Shown here in pieces: positions 57,317-64,000 of a stretch of DNA of 64,000 nucleotides. Both the position numbers and the translations under genes were made by a program. The number at the start of each line of letters is the position of its first letter. Position 1 is the first letter of the stretch. The stretch spans positions 868,001 to 932,000 of the forward strand of contig CM022370.1 of assembly GCA_011800155.1 (NCBI GenBank). The letters run 5' to 3'. This DNA is from Flammulina velutipes. Its lineage: Eukaryota; Basidiomycota; Agaricomycetes; Agaricales; Physalacriaceae. Under the pieces are notes generated by a model. That model was not told the origin of the DNA. It made no database searches and saw only the letters and a list, made by a program, of their open reading frames with translations.

Positions 57317-59642
57317 ATGCCGGAAGTTATATACCGTTCCTCGTTTCCTTCTTTTCCTCTGGTAAACCGCTCCGTCGTCACCCATTTCCTCGGTGAAGGC
57401 GATAAACCAGGATACGTTGGACATTGGCCTGCGGATTGGCCTGCGTTTATCGACGCTGTGTCGGGAACCACATTAACCCGCGCGCAAACCAGGAAACTTG
57501 CTTTGAGTCTTGGCTTCGGGTTACAGAATCATCCCGGTATTCGAGCGAAGCGCGGTCAAGTTGCGCTCGTCTACTCGCCCAACTCTCTCGCTTGGCCTAT
57601 TCTGGTGTTTGGATGTGTGTATCGGTTCATTTTTTGCCCGATAAAATGTTCATAACGATGCCATACCAGCCATCTCCGCGGGTCTTCGGACGACGTTCGC
57701 TAACAGCGCATACACTAGCCGCGAACTTGCATTCCAGTACATTGACAGCGGCGCACATGTCGTATACACCACTGAGGACGGTCTTCCTGTCGTCAGAGAC
57801 ATGTTCAAAGAGCTTGGGCTCGAGAAGGAAGGCGAAAAACGTATCGTTATTCTTGGGCAATCCCTCCAGTGGGCGGGAGGACCGACCGCTCCGAGTGACC
57901 CGGCTGCGGCAGGTCTCATCCGTCTGGAGGATCTGTTATCGTTGGGCACCCTTCCCCAGGAGGAGAATTTCGATGGACAGGCGCACGTAGAAACCGCAGT
58001 GCTATGTTACAGCTCGGTGAATCCAACTTCGGTCTTTTATGTCTTCACACTGACAATGTTTTAGGGTACGACAGGAAAACCAAAGGTGAGGTCCCTTCAA
58101 ACAAACTGTTTATATAGTACTGATTGTTTGCGGGTGCGACTTAGGGAGTTGAGGTCAGATCATTCTTCTTACCCCACAGCAATTACTCATCTCTCGCTTA
58201 GACAACTCACCGCAACCTCACATCTGTGGCAGAAGCTGCCGTCGGTGGAATAGTCCCCATGCCCCAGGGTGTCCTGTTGGGCATACTTCCGTACTACCAC
58301 GTCTATGGCGCGGTCAAGCAATTGTTCTATCCTTTGCGAGCTGGTATGGTCACGGTTATCCAGCAACGATTCGAACCGGAAGCCTATTGTGCAAACATCG
58401 AAAAGTACAAGGTTAATCTAAGTCTCATCGTCCCGCCCGTCCTAGTCGCGTTGGCTAGACATCCAGGTTAGTAGTAGGCTTTCAATGGTATCTTTCCGCT
58501 GACGTGGTTTGTCGTATTCTAGCTGTCGAGAAATATGATCTCAGTTCTTTGAAGCTCATCATTTCTGGAGCTGCACCGCTAGGCGCGGCTCTTACTGAGC
58601 AGGTGAGCACGCGTCGAAGGCTGTGGACGACCGATCCGCTAACCTAGAATTAAAGGTCACGAAACGTCTTCGTTCACTAAACACCAATGCGCCCATTGGC
58701 CAAGGTTACGGTCTCACAGAAACGTCACCTACGACACATCTTATCCCCGCTGACAAGGCGGAGGAGTATATGGGGAGTATTGGCACTCTCCTTCCTAATC
58801 TTGAGGCACGTTTGGTTGGCGAGGATGGTAACGACGCCAAGGAAGGCGAACCAGGTGAATTGTGGATAAGGGGACCTACTGTCATGAAGGTGTGTAATCG
58901 TTGGACAGCGCCAGTGCTACAAAACTGAATGCGAACGTCTCGTTAGGGATACCTGAATAACCCAACCGCTACCAAAGAGAGTATCACTCCTGATGGCTGG
59001 TTCTTGACTGGAGACATTGCCACACGCGACAAGCAAGGGTTCTACTACATCGTTGACAGGCGGAAGGAGCTGATAAAGTACAAGGTACGCGTTCTCCTGC
59101 GTGGCCCAATGCGAGTGCTGATCAAAACTCAATTTTAGGGATTCCAAGGTAATGAGGATGACGGTCCGTCGAATACTACTTATACCGCTTCCTTTAGTTC
59201 CCCCAGCGGAATTGGAGAGTGTTCTTCTATCTCATCCTGATGTCGCCGATGCGGCAGTCATTGGGGTCTACGATGATGCGCAAGCCACCGAACTACCCAG
59301 GTCAGTCATCCTCCCACCAACTCACCACATAATATTGAAGAATCTTCTCAACGTTAGGGCGTACGTTGTACCGGCGAACCCGAGCTCGGTGAAGACGGAC
59401 GCCGAAAAGTTGGCCTTCTCAAAATCCATTGCTCAGTGGATCCAGGGAAAAGTGGCAAGACACAAGTTCTTGAGAGGTGGTGTCGTTGTTATCGATGTTG
59501 TTCCGAAAAGGTAAGTTTGGGCATGCCCTAAATGCTGTGGTACTGATTCTTGTGGTATAGTGCCGCTGGGAAGATTCTACGTCGTGAGCTGCGAGACCGG
59601 GCCAAAGCAGAGCTTGCGGCTGCCCCGAAGGCCAAGCTATAA
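57317..59642 (+). CDS. AMP-dependent acyl-CoA synthetase, 4-coumarate-CoA ligase-like, PTS1 end, 579 aa
   Basis: Twelve exons: 57317..57614, 57670..58016, 58065..58085, 58145..58153, 58202..58466, 58523..58602, 58656..58889, 58947..59084, 59139..59148, 59198..59300, 59358..59510, 59561..59642. It activates a carboxylic acid to acyl-AMP and then the CoA thioester. The P-loop-like motif CYSSGTTGKPKGVETTHRN is at 212-230. Others are [59 protein letters not shown], and the catalytic lysine Lys558 in [13 protein letters not shown]. The protein ends in Ala-Lys-Leu, a canonical peroxisomal signal. Exons 4 and 9 are 9 and 10 nt. The substrate could be a fatty or phenylpropanoid acid. It is tail-to-tail with its paralogue. 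Confidence 0.92.
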
Positions 59643-59842
59643 GACTCTTGGTAGATGTATCGTTTGTCAACGTCTTGAATACTTGGAATTATGAAATGTA
59701 TCACATTCAACACTTCCGCCTTTCGTTATGCCCTAGCAATGGTAATAGTCCTTCTGCTTCTGTTACAGCTACTTGGCGCAGCGTTTACATTACGCAACAT
59801 GCTTTAAATACAGTCATATCATTATCATTCCCTCTCGGCGGC

Positions 59843-62098
59843 CTACATATGCACCTGCACTGCGTCAGCACCTTCGAGTTCAAGTTTGGCCTTCTCTCGA
59901 AGCTGATTTCGCAAAATCTTTCCGGCAGCGCTGTTTGAAATGTCAATCAGTAATGCACACATTATTTCCAATGCGTAGACTGACCTCTTGGGAACAGCCT
60001 CGATGAGGACAACACCGCCTCGCAATTGTTTGTGGTACGCCACACGCTCTTTGACCCATGCTACGACGTCACTGGTGAAAGTAGTTTTGGATTCATCTGT
60101 GCCGAACTTGGTAGGGTTTGCCGGTACTATGTAGGCTCTGATGGGATGAGACTTGAGAAGTATGTATCAAGCATGGAGAAAAACACTAACCTCGGAAGCT
60201 CCGTAGCCTGTTCATGGTCATGCACACCAATGACGGCTGCGTCAGCAATCTCTGGGTGTCCACACAAGACACCTTCCAGTTCGGCAGGCGGGACTAAGAG
60301 ATGTCTTCAGTATACGTGTTGTTCTCGCTTCTTTCTCTCACATACCTTGGAATCCTTTATACTTAATTAATTCCTTCCTCCTATCTACGATCGTGTAGAA
60401 GCCTTTTGCATCCCTCACAGCAACGTCACCAGTTTTGAGCCATCCGTCCTCCGTAATCGTGTGCTTCGTCGACTCGACATTGTTGAGGTAACCCTTCATA
60501 ACGGTGGGGCCGCGTACCCAGAGTTCGCCGGGTTCGCCTTCGAGGGTGTCGATGCCTTCTTCATCGACCAGGCGCGCGGTGAGAGAGGGCATGAGGACAC
60601 CAATGCTGCCTATGTTGTCTTCGGAGGCTTGGTCATACGGAACGAGGTGCGTTACGGGAGATGTTTCCGTGAGGCCGTATCCTGTATTCACGATGACCAA
60701 ATAAGAATACAACAGTATGAAAAGAGAGAAGAAGAACCTTGTACGATCGGGCAGAATGTGTTCAAGGAGCGAAGACGGGCTAGGACCTTCTTGGTTAGGG
60801 CGGGAGCAAGAGGAGCTGCACCGGATATGACAAGTTGTAAAGAGGAGAGGTCATACTTTGCCACAACTACAGGATCTGAGTAAATGTTTTGGTATTTCAT
60901 AGCAAATAAGACTGACCAGGGTGGCGCGCAAGCATGACCAGTATCGGTGGAACGATCAAACTCAAAGCAACCTTGTATTTTTCGATGTTGGCACAGTATT
61001 GCTCGGGGTCGAAACGTGTCTGGACGACGGTGGCGAAACCTGCGCGGAGCGGAAGGAGGAAGAGGTTGACAGCACCTATACGACATTAGGACTTGAGTAT
61101 CGTATCATTGATGGAGACATACCGTATATATGGAAGAAAGGTAGAACACCGGATGCCGTTCGCTGTGACAGGTTAGGGAGAGAGCCCATGACCATCTCAA
61201 CGACACTGGTGAGGTTTTGGTGAGTCGTCTGAAATATTGTTAGTTTGATTTGGGGTCCCAATTATTGGAAATGTACCTCTACGCCCTAAAAAAGCGTCCT
61301 TAGCGAGTCATGAGATGCAAAGTCGCAGATTAATTACCTTTGGTTTTCCAGTTGTGCCCTGGTCAACATAAGTTTGTTCAGTGAACAAACATACCGTCAA
61401 GAAGATTTACGCACGGAGCTGTAGCAGAGGAAGGCGGTCTCGTGCGCATCCTTTCCGCCGTACTTTTCTTCTGCCTCCAAAGCGCCCATGGATAGCAGGT
61501 CTTCCATGTACAAGGATCCCTCAGCCGATCTCGGGGCGTCCACACCGCCCGCCCACTTTAATCCTTTCCCCATGACAATCATTCGCTCGTGGCCATCCGT
61601 AATTCCTAGCTCGCTAAACATTCCCTGTACGATGGGGATGCCTTCTTCAAAGGTGAAGACAAGCTTGGCACCACTGTCCTTATACTGGAAGGCCAATTCA
61701 TGACTGTTGTACGCGACGTTGGCCAGTGTCGTTCTGAGTCCAGCGGCAATGGCTGAGAGGGAATGTTAGCCAACGTCGCTGGTCATTGATAGTGAATGCC
61801 ACGCACATCCGAAGACAACAAGAGGGTAGGACACGGAGTTTGGCGAGAAGACGAGAGCGACATCGCCTCGCTTGACTTGGAGGGCAGGATGGTGCTTGAG
61901 ACCGTGGGCCAGCGAGAGGGCGAGAGACCTCAACTGGCCACGGGAAATGGTCGTGCCCGACACAGAGTCAATGAAAGCAGGATATTCAGCAGGCCAGTGT
62001 CCGACATGACCAGGCTTATCAGCGCCCAAGAAGTGGGTGAAGACTGAGGTGCTCGCAATAGGAATATCGGAAAATGGGGACTGGTAGATGGTGGCCAT
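59843..62098 (-). CDS. AMP-dependent acyl-CoA synthetase, paralogue without PTS1, 580 aa
   Basis: Eleven exons (minus): 61807..62098, 61415..61752, 61338..61358, 61277..61285, 61123..61228, 60917..61075, 60738..60875, 60346..60681, 60191..60293, 59985..60137, 59843..59930. The same motifs are present as in the neighbour: [68 protein letters not shown] and [13 protein letters not shown]. The two proteins are closely related throughout. Intron positions agree at the first four junctions and the last two, with identical exons of 21, 9, 103 and 153 nt. The C-terminus is Val-His-Met, not a standard PTS1, so this copy may be cytosolic. The stop codons lie 200 bp apart. Confidence 0.92.
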
Positions 62099-62530
62099 GG
62101 CTAGTGAAGGGGAGCTGGGGGTGAAACGAGATATCTGGGGCGCTTTATATCTAGTGTTCCGTTGGGGATGCAGGATTCAATATGCCATGGGCGGGTCCAT
62201 TCAGAGTCGCCGAAATGGTATATATCTGGAGCTCGGTAACCATCCCTTTACCCTTCTTACTGCCCATAAAGTTATCCGCCCTCAGGAAAGTCAAGATGAT
62301 GAGAGTTGTGATCAGTGGCGCAGTGCTACCTGGCGACACCGTATTGGATCGTATGGGGCAGACCTCTGCATAGAAGTTCCGAGTCTAACCATGACAGGAC
62401 ACTATACAAGGGATGCTTGCAATTGAGAGTCAAGCGGGAAGTCGCGCAAGCTTTGTACCGACCAAACATTGTGCACAGCCATATTCTTTCTTTGACACTG
62501 CCCACTACCACGACTACTATCCCTTCCTCT
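62099..62530. other. Divergent intergenic region, synthetase paralogue and RRM gene
   Basis: 432 bp. A 64-codon ORF at 62182..62373 contains RVVISGAVLPGDTVLDRM, vaguely like an acyl-CoA synthetase segment, but no flanking exons fit it. Confidence 0.4.
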
Positions 62531-63437
62531 ATGGCTTCCTTACTCGAACGAATCCAAGGCGGCAAGTCAACAAATGGTCCTGTCCGGAACAAAGGCGGTA
62601 ACCAGGCTCGCTCGCTTACTCCCTACGTTCGTCTCTCTCGCAAGTCTGTCGGAATCAATCATTCATGTCTCGTCTTATAGACAAGACCAGCCAAGGGCGC
62701 CACAGAGGAGCAATGGGGCCACGACTTATTTGAGGCTTCAAATTCTCTCAAAGGCCGCCTGGGCATCAATCCCACACCACCAAAAGCCAGGTTGACTCCC
62801 GGCTTCAGAAAGGCTGTCGAGACCGCCACTGGTGGTTCCATGGACGGCATCAGCATAAAGGGCGCATCCAACAACCACAATATCGTTGAAGTGACCGGCC
62901 TGCTACAGGGAACCACTGCAGCAGACGTAACAACCATTTTTAAGCGGTGCGGCGACGTCGTTACGTCTAGAGCGATACCTGGTCCAGAGGTCGCCATCCG
63001 TCTCACTTTCAAAGACCCAAAGTCTGCGCAAGAGGCTATCAAGACATTTAATGGCCAACAGGCGGACGGGAAAACTCTTTCGGTCAAGCTAGTTGGCATA
63101 GCATCTGCGCCTGCATTGGCAGGGCGGATAGTAGGACACGACGGGCTGAGTGTCGTAAGACAGGAGGGTAGCGTGGATATCCTCATGGCGAATGGAGCGG
63201 ACGGAAACTCGTACGTTCATTCTTTTCAAACACGATACACCTTGTTGATGAATTTATAGAAAAATGAGGTCAGACGCCATGGTAAATGACCCGCGGTCTC
63301 AAATTCTCGTCGCACCCCCCGGTGCTGATCCCAAAGAATACACACAGTCACGAGGTGGTCGGGGACGCGGTCGTGGTCGTGGTCGACGTGGTGGAGGTGG
63401 ACGCGGACGCGGCGGACGGGGCATGGACACCGATTAA
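62531..63437 (+). CDS. RRM protein with C-terminal RGG box (ALY/Yra1-like), 267 aa
   Basis: Exons 62531..62626, 62681..63210 and 63260..63437. The N-terminus MASLLERIQGGKSTNGPVRN is basic and disordered. After TEEQWGHDLFEASNSL comes one RNA-recognition motif, about residues 90-165: NIVEVTGLLQGTTAADVTTI (RNP2 side), then EVAIRLTFKDPKSAQEAIKT. The RNP1 aromatic signature is degenerate. The tail is an RGG box of alternating Gly and Arg ending GMDTD. The order is that of mRNA export adaptors ALYREF/Yra1/Mlo3. The degenerate RNP1 makes this a family guess. The first intron has a gttcgt donor; retaining it would shift the frame. Confidence 0.78.
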
Positions 63438-64000
63438 TGCCTTTCCCTTCAAGTTCCCTGCCCATCTATATTTTTCTCGCCTAAGTTATCTCATCGGTCT
63501 CCTCGTTTTGCGCCCCGCTGTTCGGATCGGCCCACTTGTACTTGTACCTATCGTTGATAGTCTACAGCGAAAGTGGTTCATGTCTTCGGTGAATATTTTT
63601 CATTCGTACCTTCATCCATCCTGAACTCATCCCTTCACAGCAGCCGCTTCTTGAAATAGCACATAACTGTTCTTGATTCTCTTCGTGCGTGAAGCCAGCG
63701 TTACTATGAATCTTTGAACACGTCTAGCTCTCATGTTCAGGTAAACTCATTTATCAATTGCGTAGCCCATTACTGATCTAAAATGTCTTAGATGATGTCT
63801 TAAATGCCGCTCTCTCGTGAATAAATCACGCGTCCTTGAACGCGTTCGCCAAAGCTTAGTGCATACAACAAATACTGGAATAAGTTTAGCGACAATCTTA
63901 CAACATCTATCCGAACTATATACTGACGATATGTACTAAGGAATATCTGTCTCGTTTCAAAGTCCTTCCCCAATAAGCGAAACACGAGAAATATTTACAC
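63438..64000. other. 3' flank of the RRM gene to the window end
   Basis: 563 bp, CT-rich at first, then AT-rich. No ORF or RNA gene can be supported. Confidence 0.4.

Noticed and set aside
62182..62373. ORF with ISGAVLPGD, resembling an acyl-CoA synthetase fragment next to the paralogue pair
   Set aside because: The similarity is limited to a few residues and no neighbouring exon or second motif supports a pseudogene.

Overview
The window is nuclear DNA of a filamentous basidiomycete, most probably an Agaricomycete. Genes are dense, on both strands, and cut by many introns of about 45-65 nt with GTRNGT donors and short YAG acceptors. The gene set is typical of such fungi: phenylalanine ammonia-lyase, MYND and F-box proteins, a fungal-type tRNA ligase, an arginine-specific carbamoyl-phosphate synthase, GT49 and GT69 glycosyltransferases, a P450, and an AlkB-like zinc-finger oxygenase of a kind I recall from Agaricomycetes. 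All exon boundaries were derived by hand from splice signals, reading frame and family similarity; no search was run. Every multi-exon model closes in frame from start to stop.

Layout. 1-10 kb: the 3' end of a PAL gene, a C2H2 zinc-finger factor, a DEK-C/SWIB protein, the ERAD adaptor HRD3/SEL1L, and a MYND protein divergent from it. 10-24 kb: an aldo/keto reductase, a 12-exon F-box protein, a RING protein, oligoribonuclease head-to-head with a prenyltransferase-alpha-like gene (53 bp apart), tRNA ligase, an intergenic inverted repeat, and a 14-exon TmpA-like membrane oxidoreductase. 24-32 kb: mitochondrial CPSase large chain, tail-to-tail with an FAD amine oxidase; a small secreted RlpA-like protein; an intronless F-box-like protein. 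32-44 kb: a WW-repeat SAP-like protein, two unrecognised proteins, a D-2-hydroxyacid dehydrogenase, a GT49 enzyme, an unknown Pro/Ser-rich protein, the AlkB-like protein and a UBL3-like prenylated ubiquitin-fold protein. 45-64 kb: a GH105-like hydrolase, an alpha/beta-hydrolase-like protein without its nucleophile, N-acetylglucosamine kinase, a GT69 mannosyltransferase, a P450, two small conserved proteins, a tail-to-tail pair of acyl-CoA-synthetase paralogues, and an RRM/RGG protein.

These are mainly housekeeping and accessory metabolic genes, not one pathway. I see no transposon ORF, CRISPR, tRNA, rRNA or virus-derived gene, and no convincing new multi-gene system. The notable signals are in gene architecture: microexons of 8-17 nt, including one 9-nt exon shared by both synthetase paralogues; three GC-AG introns; a group of GTT-type donors; a candidate 32-nt intron; a start codon followed directly by an intron; and a divergently duplicated 47-bp module holding a perfect 16-bp palindrome next to the tRNA ligase gene.
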